Origin: Candidatus Melainabacteria bacterium
GTDB lineage: Bacteria > Cyanobacteriota > Vampirovibrionia > 2-02-FULL-35-15
DNA length: 64,000 bases
Reading direction: 5' to 3'
NCBI GenBank assembly: GCA_023250155.1
Contig: JAHFBG010000001.1
Location: forward strand, 123,121-187,120
Shown: positions 53,808 through 62,116 of the stretch, piece by piece
Position numbering within the stretch: the first letter of the stretch is position 1
Layout: each line of letters opens with the position of its first letter
Notes under the pieces: generated by a model
The model's input: the letters and a program-made list of their open reading frames with translations, nothing else
Told to the model about the DNA's origin: nothing
Databases searched by the model: none
Position numbers and translations under genes: made by a program

Positions 53808-55277
53808 ATGGCAAATAAAGTTGGAATCGTTGGAACGGTACTTGGACTTGGTGCATTAGGAGTAGGAGGAGTGGTCTTACATCAAAACGATTCCCTTCAA
53901 AAAGAAGTTGTAAAAATTAAAAGTGCTCAAGTAAAGAATACAAGAGATCTTGGAGATGAAGCTACTTTATGGAGAGAAAAATTTAAGGGTGAAAGCAAAG
54001 TTAGAATGGAACTTCACCAAGCATTTGAAAACTATAAAAATGATGTTAGTGAAAAAAGTAAGAGTAATCAAACTGTTTTAGACTCTCAAAAAGTAGAATT
54101 AGATGCTGCAAAGTTAGCCCTGGGGAATCTTACAGGCAGAATAGGGGGTTTAGAAACAGCTAGCAAAGAAACTACTGTATTAGTTGGTAAGCTTGCTACA
54201 AAAGATGAATTAGAAACCACGAAGTCAACTATAGGAAATTTGAATGGAAAAATAGGAAGTTTGGAAGGTAGCTATAGAGATTCTTTTGACAAAATAGCAG
54301 GGTTAGAAACAGCTAGCAAAGAGACTTCTACGCTAGTTAGTAAACTTGATTCCAAAGTAAGTACTTTTAAAACTGATGAGGAAAAAAGAATAGCAGCTTT
54401 AAGAAAAGCTATACCAAATGTAGTTGGCTTAAATATCTATGATGAAAGAGGTAATCCAGCTGGATCTCTTATGGGATTTATTGTTAAAGATAAAAAGGGT
54501 GAATATTTTATAGCTACAGCTGGACATGGTTGGTCTAATCAAGAAGCTTTTTTAAACAGCACTGTAGATATTTCTTTTATAAATGGACTTTCTATAACAG
54601 ATTTAAGCCCCACTAAATTTTCTGGGGACATAACGCCCTGGTCAGGACCATCAGGTAGGGATTTTGCTGTAATAAGAATACCTGCACATATTCAGCCAGC
54701 ATTACAAAAATCAAGGTTTTCTGGTTTGTCTGTAGCATCTGCAAGTACTCCCCTAAAGCCAGGTGCTGGTTTAAACCTTGTAGAGTCAGGTTGGAGAGTT
54801 ACAAGTGGAACAGTTAGTAATGCCAGGCCCCACTGGAGAGGATGGACTATGAGAAGAGACATTGTAACTGATGCTCTTATTAAACAAGGTGATTCAGGTG
54901 GAGTAGCAGTAGACAATGAAGGAAATCTTATGGGAATGCTTGTAGAAAGAAAAGAGCCAAAAGCAAGAATAGTCTTGAATAACGGTCAGCCAGTAGCTAA
55001 TCTCAAAGTTGAGGTAGGTGATGCTAATACTGGTCATAATTTTATGGTGGGTTACTTAGATATCCAAAGATCGCTACGTAGTTATGGAATTAATGACTTT
55101 GATGATGAAGATAGGACATTATTAACGAAGCAAGATATTTTGGTAGATAGAAAATACATGCTTGCTCCACCACTTCCTGGACCAAATTTAACAGGGGGAT
55201 TACTGCCATTTATTTATGAACTTTCCCAATTAGATGGTTATGTTTTTCGTGAGCCAGAACCAGCCCTAAAGAAATAA
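53808..55277 (+). CDS. Membrane-anchored trypsin-like serine protease with coiled-coil stalk
   Basis: A Gly-rich membrane segment (residues 4-24) is followed by a coiled-coil stalk to about residue 205 with an internal repeat (GLETASKET occurs twice, and NLTGRIGGLE resembles NLNGKIGSLE). A chymotrypsin-fold peptidase follows: His in ATAGHGW (~239), Asp in GRDFAVIRI (~284) and Ser in QGDSGGVAVD (~362). It probably lies outside the cytoplasmic membrane. AGGAGG precedes the start, with a good promoter before it. There is no PDZ domain, so it is not DegP. The substrate is unknown. Confidence 0.82.
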   Translation: MANKVGIVGTVLGLGALGVGGVVLHQNDSLQKEVVKIKSAQVKNTRDLGDEATLWREKFKGESKVRMELHQAFENYKNDVSEKSKSNQTVLDSQKVELDAAKLALGNLTGRIGGLETASKETTVLVGKLATKDELETTKSTIGNLNGKIGSLEGSYRDSFDKIAGLETASKETSTLVSKLDSKVSTFKTDEEKRIAALRKAIPNVVGLNIYDERGNPAGSLMGFIVKDKKGEYFIATAGHGWSNQEAFLNSTVDISFINGLSITDLSPTKFSGDITPWSGPSGRDFAVIRIPAHIQPALQKSRFSGLSVASASTPLKPGAGLNLVESGWRVTSGTVSNARPHWRGWTMRRDIVTDALIKQGDSGGVAVDNEGNLMGMLVERKEPKARIVLNNGQPVANLKVEVGDANTGHNFMVGYLDIQRSLRSYGINDFDDEDRTLLTKQDILVDRKYMLAPPLPGPNLTGGLLPFIYELSQLDGYVFREPEPALKK

Positions 55278-55283
55278 TTTTAC

Positions 55284-57890
55284 TTATAACCTATTCTGTG
55301 TACTAAACCATTTCATAAACTCAGGAACATTTCCTTTGAATTGATCGATAAGTACCTTCTTGAAAAGATTTGGTTCAGAACCTGCTTTAAAGATTTCTAT
55401 CTTATATGGTGTATCAAGAACATGCTCACATAAAACAGTAAACTCTTGCCCATCTGATTTTTTCACTTTTACTTCTATATCTCTTTTGTCAGGATCTAAT
55501 TTGTCAAGATTATAAATAGAGATTAAATCTCCACTTGTTAGTTTTGTTCTGTCATTTGGATTTTTGTAAGTAAGATATAAAAGCCCTTGTTCAATAGCAT
55601 TCTCTCTATGTATTGGTGCAAAGCTTTCTCCTATTCCTACTCTTACACGTAAATGTCTTGGAATAAATGCAGCTGCTTCACGTGATGATCCAGATCCAAA
55701 AAGCTTTCCACCAGTCATTACTGAACCATTTGTTTTAGTTTTATATTCTTTAGCTAGATTGTAATAGTACTGTGGCTCTCTTTGTTCTCGCAATGCAATG
55801 CTTTCAAAAAATCCAGGTTCCAGCTCTAATAGATTTCCTCTTTTTGGAATGTACTTAGTACCTGCGGCGGATAAATCATCTGTGGTGACATTGTCCCCAA
55901 GTGCTACTAGAACAGGTAAGCTCTCAAGCTTATCACTTGGCATGTCGTACATATCATTAGGCAATGCACTGATGGTATTTCCATCATATAAAACCTCAAT
56001 GCCTTTTACCTGGTCTTTTGGAGATGGGAGTATAAATGCAGGTCTTTCCCCATCGGGATTGTTAAAATCATTTGAAACAACTGTATTTAAAAGTGCTTCA
56101 GCGCTTGGCCCTGTAAGCTTTATCTTAACTTCGTTTCCACTTTCATCTTTAGTTATAAACGCTCTACTCGCTGGATCATATGAATCAAATCTTCCACAAG
56201 CTGCAAGGTAAACCACAACAGCAGGACTTGCAAGGTAAACCTGATCTACCTTTTCTGTATTCCCGGCACGCCCCATGAAATTTCTGTTGAACGATCTAAC
56301 GCTTGCTGTATCTACCTCTGGTGCAAAACCCATGCCAATACATGGCCCACAAGCACTATCTAATAGAATTAAATGTCCTTCTTTTACTAAATCTTGAATG
56401 GTTTTATTTGATTGAACTGAAAGCCAGCCATCTCGTGAACCATAAGTAACACTAACAGGAGCATTTCTTTTCATCTTACTTTTAACTAACTGTATGTTTG
56501 CCCACACCCCCGCCTCAATATCGTCTTTTCCTGAATGAGTACAACTGCCTATGCTACCACTTGATATTTCAAGACTTAGTTTTCTTTTATCATATCCTTT
56601 TTTTACATCAAGTTCTTGGCAAGCAAAGTTTATAAGTGTTTGCTCAGGAGTAGCTCGTAAAATATTACTTGCTTTTGATTTTACAAATTGCTCAACTTTT
56701 TTCTTATCTACTTTTCCATCTGTTAAAAAGCCTTGATGTTTGTTTAGTATCTCATCATTGATGAAACTAATTACTTTTGGAATTTCATCCAGATAAAAAA
56801 TATTTTTTGGATTTCCTGGTAGTGCTAATGCTGGATGTAGTTCATCTGAAAGATTGTAAGTAAGCACCTTATCATAGTATTTTTCTGGACTGTCTAATAC
56901 TTCTTTGTCTGGAGTCAGATCTTTTATGTTAGTGTTTAGCCATTTAGCCAAGTCCACTCTGTTTCTTGATTCTAGATATTTTACTACTTGTTCATCAGGT
57001 GGAAATACGCCTGTTCCCATGCCACCATCTACGAGAGAGTTTGTAATAGAACTTCTTCCTACTACAGAAACAGATTTAACCCCTTCTCCAAAAAACTCTA
57101 TATATGATCCATTTCCTTCATTTCCAAAAAGTCTAATTATATCCCTGTTTAAAAGCTGAACTATTTGTTTTGGCTCTATTCCATCTGGCAGAGAGCCTTT
57201 TAGATGAACACCAATTATAGGGTTTCTGTCTACTGGCATAGGTAGTCCAGCAGCTAATGACTTAGCAATACTCCAACCACCTTTTCCAAGGGCAAACATG
57301 CCCATTCCACCAGCAGTGGGTGTGTGTGAATCTGAGCCAAATAAAACACCACCCGGTAGATCAAAGTATTCATCACTTACTCTGTGGCATATTCCATTTC
57401 CGGGGAGTGAAAATATAATTCCTCTTTTGCTTGAGCTTGTACCCAAGAACTTGATTCCTTCTTTATCCTGAATAATTGCTTCTTCCATTCCATAGTCGAC
57501 TTTTATATTGTGATCGTAGTAGAGAACAGTCAATATGGTGGTTTGGTCTCTTTCAAGAAGTTTAAACAAAAGCTCTGCTTGAAGAAGTAAAAGCTTTCCA
57601 GTAGCATCCTGAATTAGTAAAAGATCCGGTTTTAAATAGATTATTGCTCCTTTCTTTTCAGGATTACCAGCCTCAAGATGGCTGTACCAAATCTTTTCAG
57701 TTAGGGTTAATGGTCTTGTAATTGTTTTAGAATAATCCGATTCACTAAACAGTTTTGGTCTTGCATCCTTTACTCTCAAGGTAAAGTTTTTATCTTCAGG
57801 AGTATTTGGATATCCTTCTAATTGTTTTCTTGGATCATATACTACTGGTTGTGGTGGCTTTGAAATAATGGGCAGTGATAGTACTTTCAT
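55284..57890 (-). CDS. acn: Aconitate hydratase
   Basis: Aconitase isomerises citrate and isocitrate. The catalytic domain is N-terminal (GSDSHTPTAGGMGMFALGKGG) and the swivel domain C-terminal (GSVMTGGKLFGSGSSREAAA), the AcnA/mitochondrial order, not AcnB. Fe-S cysteines are in GSCTHSG (~450) and SACGPCIG (~513, two Cys). At 868 residues the length is normal. It is convergent with the protease gene, with a 6-nt gap. Together with lpdA and pgi it shows central carbon metabolism. Confidence 0.94.
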   Translation of the reverse strand: MKVLSLPIISKPPQPVVYDPRKQLEGYPNTPEDKNFTLRVKDARPKLFSESDYSKTITRPLTLTEKIWYSHLEAGNPEKKGAIIYLKPDLLLIQDATGKLLLLQAELLFKLLERDQTTILTVLYYDHNIKVDYGMEEAIIQDKEGIKFLGTSSSKRGIIFSLPGNGICHRVSDEYFDLPGGVLFGSDSHTPTAGGMGMFALGKGGWSIAKSLAAGLPMPVDRNPIIGVHLKGSLPDGIEPKQIVQLLNRDIIRLFGNEGNGSYIEFFGEGVKSVSVVGRSSITNSLVDGGMGTGVFPPDEQVVKYLESRNRVDLAKWLNTNIKDLTPDKEVLDSPEKYYDKVLTYNLSDELHPALALPGNPKNIFYLDEIPKVISFINDEILNKHQGFLTDGKVDKKKVEQFVKSKASNILRATPEQTLINFACQELDVKKGYDKRKLSLEISSGSIGSCTHSGKDDIEAGVWANIQLVKSKMKRNAPVSVTYGSRDGWLSVQSNKTIQDLVKEGHLILLDSACGPCIGMGFAPEVDTASVRSFNRNFMGRAGNTEKVDQVYLASPAVVVYLAACGRFDSYDPASRAFITKDESGNEVKIKLTGPSAEALLNTVVSNDFNNPDGERPAFILPSPKDQVKGIEVLYDGNTISALPNDMYDMPSDKLESLPVLVALGDNVTTDDLSAAGTKYIPKRGNLLELEPGFFESIALREQREPQYYYNLAKEYKTKTNGSVMTGGKLFGSGSSREAAAFIPRHLRVRVGIGESFAPIHRENAIEQGLLYLTYKNPNDRTKLTSGDLISIYNLDKLDPDKRDIEVKVKKSDGQEFTVLCEHVLDTPYKIEIFKAGSEPNLFKKVLIDQFKGNVPEFMKWFSTQNRL

Positions 57891-57960
57891 GTTTTAACCT
57901 CGTTTTTTGTGTTCAACTGATTCTTATACTTAATATTGTACCTTAAATACAATGCTCCTT

Positions 57961-58782
57961 TTACAAGCTTTTTGCAGCATTTTTATCAAGAATGACAGTT
58001 AAATCTTTGTGTAATAACAATGCACTTGCTGATGCTTTTTTCATATTGACTTTTTTTTTATTATTACTATTAAAGGCTAGAGAGACTGATTTTGTCTTGT
58101 CTTTTCCAAATGCAATGAGTAATGCTTTTTTTGTTTTAAGAATATCTTTTATGCCAAGAGTAATGCCTTGTAAAGAACTGAGGCATGAGGCATGAAGCAT
58201 GATCTTCCTGCTTCTTGCCTCGTGTTTCCTGTTTCCTGCTTCCTGTTCCCCGCTTCTTGTCTCCTGCTTTATTGTTAGAATCTTTTCTGCAATTTTTGGA
58301 TGTAGTTTTACTACCCTCATTCCCGAATTTAAAGATGATTTCCCAGTTGTATTATATGCAATGTGTGGATCATATTCTGGTCCTATGCCAAGGACAATTA
58401 AATCAATGCCATCATTTTTTTTTATAAACTTAGATGCTTCTTGAATAGTAATTTTTGGATCTTTTGTACCATCAATTAAAAATATGTTTTTTGGATTTAT
58501 AATTCTAAAAAGATTTTTTAGTTCTTTTCTGATTTCAGAATTAAAACTGTGTGGTGATTGTGGTGATAATCCAAGATTCTCATCAATTTGAAATAGTTTT
58601 ATCTTTTTCCAAGCATATGGATTTTTTTTTACATCCATTGAGATTAATTTATGTAAGCCATCTGTGGTTTTGCCTACAGCTAAGCCAATTAATGAATCTG
58701 GCTTTCTGAGTACTTGTGATTTTATAATTTGAAATGCTTTTTTATCACATTCTTTAATGCTTTTCTCTGTAAGAATTTTCAT
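57961..58782 (-). CDS. nagB: NagB-like glucosamine-6-phosphate deaminase family protein, with a repeat insertion
   Basis: The fold and motifs follow NagB: FQIDENLGLSPQSPHSFN (as NagB's DEYVGL...SY), LGIGPEYDPHIAYNTTG (as LGIGxDGHIAFNEPG) and a C-terminal GITLGIKDIL. The catalytic His is kept, but the Glu of FNEP is Thr, so activity may differ. The stretch QETRSGEQEAGNRKHEARSR is encoded by a heptamer tract. The ATG at 58782 is preferred over a TTG 18 nt upstream. It is divergent from nanE, so a role in amino-sugar use is plausible. A 6-phosphogluconolactonase role is less likely. Confidence 0.72.
   Translation of the reverse strand: MKILTEKSIKECDKKAFQIIKSQVLRKPDSLIGLAVGKTTDGLHKLISMDVKKNPYAWKKIKLFQIDENLGLSPQSPHSFNSEIRKELKNLFRIINPKNIFLIDGTKDPKITIQEASKFIKKNDGIDLIVLGIGPEYDPHIAYNTTGKSSLNSGMRVVKLHPKIAEKILTIKQETRSGEQEAGNRKHEARSRKIMLHASCLSSLQGITLGIKDILKTKKALLIAFGKDKTKSVSLAFNSNNKKKVNMKKASASALLLHKDLTVILDKNAAKSL
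58180..58272. repeat. Heptamer tract (GGAARCA family) inside the nagB-like gene
   Basis: On the minus strand the words GCAGGAG, ACAAGAA, GCGGGGA, ACAGGAA, GCAGGAA, ACAGGAA, ACACGAG, GCAAGAA, GCAGGAA follow in 7-nt steps, then CATGCTT/CATGCCT words. It is in frame and encodes about 30 residues of unusual composition. Confidence 0.8.
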
Positions 58783-58868
58783 GTTTGTATTCACTTGCAA
58801 AGATAAATAAAAAAAAGCTATTATAGAACAATGTTTAATATATTATATTGTAAAAATGTGAAAATAAA

Positions 58869-59552
58869 ATGATTGATGCTTTTAAAAATAAAATTATCGT
58901 TTCTGTCCAAGCTGAAGGGAATGAACCGCTTAATACAACAGAATGCTTATTAGCATTAAGTCAATCTGTAATTATTGGTGGTGCTGGTGGACTTAGATTG
59001 TGCGGTGTTAAGAATATAAATGATATTAAAAAAAATGTTTCAGTGCCCGTTATAGGTTTAACTAAGATGCAACCTATTCCTATCAACTGGCTTGATAAGG
59101 TTTATATCACCCCTACAAAGAAAGATGTAAAAGAGCTTCTTAAGACAGAAATAGATTTTATTGCATTAGATGGCACAAGTAGGCTTCGTCATGATGAGTC
59201 TACTCTTGAAGAGCAAATTGACCTAATTAAAAGTGAAGGTAAAATTGTAATTTGTGATATTTCAAAACTTGATGATGGGCTACATGCTATTGAACTTGGT
59301 GCTGATATGCTTTCTACTACTCTCAGTGGTTATACTAAAGACACCAGATATAAAGTAAACAGTGGACCTGATTTTGATTTATTAGCTGAGTTGATTCAAA
59401 ACTCTCAAATCCCTGTAATTATGGAAGGAAGGATTTGGCATCCACAAGAAGTAAAACAAGCTTTTGAAATAGGAGCTTATGCAGTAGTGATAGGTACGTC
59501 TATTACTAGACCACAAGTTATTACCAAACGATTTGTTAATGCTATCAAGTAG
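58869..59552 (+). CDS. nanE: N-acetylmannosamine-6-phosphate 2-epimerase
   Basis: NanE converts ManNAc-6-P to GlcNAc-6-P. The TIM-barrel pattern is typical: IIVSVQAEGNEPLN at the start, IGGAGGLRLCGVKNI, PVIGLTK, DFIALDGTSRLR, ADMLSTTLSGYTK and a final phosphate loop VVIGTSITRP. At 227 residues the length is normal. The catalytic Lys (IGLTK) and Glu (VIMEGR) regions are present. It is divergent from the nagB-like gene; nagA is not seen. Confidence 0.9.
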   Translation: MIDAFKNKIIVSVQAEGNEPLNTTECLLALSQSVIIGGAGGLRLCGVKNINDIKKNVSVPVIGLTKMQPIPINWLDKVYITPTKKDVKELLKTEIDFIALDGTSRLRHDESTLEEQIDLIKSEGKIVICDISKLDDGLHAIELGADMLSTTLSGYTKDTRYKVNSGPDFDLLAELIQNSQIPVIMEGRIWHPQEVKQAFEIGAYAVVIGTSITRPQVITKRFVNAIK

Positions 59553-59582
59553 GAATGGAGTTCGGACTCATCATTTTATCAG

Positions 59583-60755
59583 CTAAGGCTGCTGTAGAAT
59601 ACATTGATTAGCCTCATCACTACACACTTCATTAGCTTCACAATTAGTGGATATCCAATCACAAGTATTATTATCAAGCGGACTACATACTTGAACCTGT
59701 TCAGGCATATGGTTGCATTTTATAGTACCCATTGGTGCTCCAGCACATGTACATGGAGTACATTTACAATCATTCCCACAAGTATGTGGAGTTGGTGGTG
59801 ATCCTAAATCTGGGCATGCAACTGCTTCTGCTCCGTTGATTCCACCTTTATCACACTGCTCATCAGGATACTTTACTATTCCATCCCCGCAGACTCGACG
59901 TGGTACACAGGTACAATTTGATAGTAGGCAATCATACCTAGAATCTTGGCATGCTACTCCTTTTTCGCACTCCTCATTAGAAGGTATTAGTATCCCATCC
60001 CCACAGCTTGGACCTTGACAATGGCACGTAGCATCACAAAAATAACATGAACCATTTGTTGTTCCTGGACCAGGAGGATCACAGTTTTCACTACCCTCAA
60101 TGTGTCCATTGCCACACTCACTATAATTGCTATATTTACAAATACTACACTGACTACAATATTGCCCTTCAGGACAATTTCCACCAGGAGGATCACATGC
60201 TTCATTGGGCTCAAGTTTTCCATTGCCACAGTCAGAATGATCTACACAAACACAACTAACATTACAAATTTTCCCACTAGGACAACCTCCGCTAAGTTCA
60301 GGATCACAACCTTCTCCAGGGTCAAGTTTTCCATTGCCACAAATTTTAGGTGAGCAAGTACAACCAGTTTTACAAACTTCCCCATCAGGACAACCCCCAC
60401 CAAGGCCGGTATCACAAATTTCTCCAGGACTAAGTATCCCATCTCCACACACTTTAATACTAGAAGCATTATCACCAGGAACTTTATATGTAGAACAATG
60501 TGAGCTCTTGCAAGCCCCACTCTCAAGATTTTTAGCTCCTACTATTACTTTTCCTACAGTCTCTGGAAATTTAGCTGTTCCATAATCTTTCGACAGTGCT
60601 GCATAGTTTGCTTTTTGCTCATAAATTTTGGCATGAGTTCCATCGGACACCTGTGCAATATTCTTGGAGGTTATCCCGGCCCATACTAAAGAAGACAATA
60701 AGACTAATATAACAACTAGTGTTTCTAGCGAAAAGAGTATTTTTGCAAATTTCAT
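59583..60755 (-). CDS. Secreted cysteine-rich repeat protein (DUF4215/myxo-disulf-like)
   Basis: A hydrophobic N-terminal segment (SLETLVVILVLLSSLVWAG, residues 9-27) is followed by six modules of the form CG(D/N)G-x4-GExCD with further Cys pairs (CGDGILSPGEICD, CGNGKLDPGEGCD and others), about 45 residues each. Such modules are known from myxobacterial and metalloprotease-linked surface proteins and are stabilised by disulfides. The N-terminal Glu recalls prepilins, but there is no Gly at the cleavage position. Probably anchored outside the cell. Function unknown. Confidence 0.75.
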   Translation of the reverse strand: MKFAKILFSLETLVVILVLLSSLVWAGITSKNIAQVSDGTHAKIYEQKANYAALSKDYGTAKFPETVGKVIVGAKNLESGACKSSHCSTYKVPGDNASSIKVCGDGILSPGEICDTGLGGGCPDGEVCKTGCTCSPKICGNGKLDPGEGCDPELSGGCPSGKICNVSCVCVDHSDCGNGKLEPNEACDPPGGNCPEGQYCSQCSICKYSNYSECGNGHIEGSENCDPPGPGTTNGSCYFCDATCHCQGPSCGDGILIPSNEECEKGVACQDSRYDCLLSNCTCVPRRVCGDGIVKYPDEQCDKGGINGAEAVACPDLGSPPTPHTCGNDCKCTPCTCAGAPMGTIKCNHMPEQVQVCSPLDNNTCDWISTNCEANEVCSDEANQCILQQP

Positions 60756-60849
60756 CTAATTTAGAGTATTCCCTTATAATAATGGTTAATAACTTTTACT
60801 CTCATTGTACAAGAGATTTGAGTTAAGGAAAGAATAAGTTTATTTGATC

Positions 60850-60875
60850 CTAATTCTGCATTCTGCATTTCACGA
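60850..60875. repeat. Minimal heptamer tract
   Basis: ATTCTGC, ATTCTGC, ATTTCAC in series in the gap between two genes. Too short to be sure. Confidence 0.4.
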
Positions 60876-60891
60876 AAAAACGTGCATCAAA

Positions 60892-61941
60892 TTAATTTAT
60901 AGCAGGCTTAAACCATTTTCCAATGAATGGAATAGTCTCACGCCATCTTAAAACAAGCTCATCATCTTTAATTAGTCTATGATATAAGTTTCTTAAGTTT
61001 TGTTTATCACTTGTTCTTAAAACTTCTAATGCATTGCATAAAGTGGCTCTTATGTTTTCACACTCTTCTAGTTTTGTTTTTTTACAGTTTTCTAAACTGA
61101 TGTCAGCAGAGTCTAATATTGTAGAGTCATTTACCCCATTTAAAGCTACTCTTTCATCTCTAATAAGTTTAGCGTTAGTGGTTTTACGAATATCTGAGTC
61201 TTGACATTGCTGGATTTCTAAATCATTTGCTTCTTCAATGTATAAACCATGACTACCCACAAGAGTTACTTTTTTTGATTTGTTTACTTGTGAACCTGAA
61301 GACTTTATTCCGTCCACTTTTGATGAATCCTCAACATCCACTTTTCTACATTCGTCTAGCTTAATGCTTTTTGATTTATTTACATCGCAAGCTATAGATC
61401 TTATAAATTCTGCTAATGTGCTTTCAGAAACACTACACCCATGTGACTCTCTAAATATACTACCTGGGCTATTTATAGCACTGCATGCTGTACTCTGAAT
61501 AAGACTAGAAAATGCACTACCATTCAGTTTTGAATTGGTACTCCAGACAGAAAGCGAGCCGTCACTATTTACAAGCTCAAGTCCTGAGCTTTTATAAACA
61601 AGACAATTATTACTTTCAAGTTTTATTGAATTCAGATTTGGATGAACTAAAAAATTACCACGTAAATCTTTCTGCAATAGTTTCCAGCCTACTCTTTGAA
61701 CTTCAGCTAAAATTACATATGCTTGGTTTTCTCCTACTTTAGGGGTTAATTGTCTAATTAAACCATCAACATTTCTCAATGTATTTCCATTAAACCGAAA
61801 TGGAATAGCTACTTCTTTATTTAATCCTTTGTCAAAAATTTTAACTATAAGAGTATTTTGTTTTATATCCTTGCCATAAAAGTCTTTAATGACTCCATGA
61901 TAGGCCTTTGGCATTACTTCTAGTGGTGATATTTGTTGCAT
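60892..61941 (-). CDS. Hypothetical solenoid-like protein, 349 residues
   Basis: Not recognised. After an N-terminal domain of about 100 residues (LIVKIFDKGLNKEVAIPFRF), residues about 105-300 look like an irregular parallel beta-helix: short strands with Ser, Asn, Asp and Cys at turns (ILDSADISLENCKKTKLEEC). The C-terminus (WRETIPFIGKWFKPAIN) is amphipathic. There is no signal peptide. It lies between two cysteine-rich surface-protein genes on the same strand, which may be its only clue. Confidence 0.6.
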   Translation of the reverse strand: MQQISPLEVMPKAYHGVIKDFYGKDIKQNTLIVKIFDKGLNKEVAIPFRFNGNTLRNVDGLIRQLTPKVGENQAYVILAEVQRVGWKLLQKDLRGNFLVHPNLNSIKLESNNCLVYKSSGLELVNSDGSLSVWSTNSKLNGSAFSSLIQSTACSAINSPGSIFRESHGCSVSESTLAEFIRSIACDVNKSKSIKLDECRKVDVEDSSKVDGIKSSGSQVNKSKKVTLVGSHGLYIEEANDLEIQQCQDSDIRKTTNAKLIRDERVALNGVNDSTILDSADISLENCKKTKLEECENIRATLCNALEVLRTSDKQNLRNLYHRLIKDDELVLRWRETIPFIGKWFKPAIN

Positions 61942-62116
61942 AGTATCAATGTCCCCTTTAATTTTGATACTAGCAATGTTAAGACTAAAAAGTCTTTAAC
62001 CTTGAGAAAATTTTAGAAAGATTTAAGGATTAATACCCAACCTAAGAATTAAGCTGACATTAATTTAGTCAAGTCTCTAGAGTAGAGAGATTGTACATTT
62101 GCATCTTTTTTGTATC

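Noticed and set aside
58783..58800. TTG start for the nagB-like gene
   Set aside because: An ATG six codons later matches the family start better, and neither has a strong ribosome-binding site.
59583..60755. Type IV prepilin
   Set aside because: The hydrophobic N-terminus has a Glu, but no Gly or Ala at the expected cleavage position. It is more likely a signal anchor.
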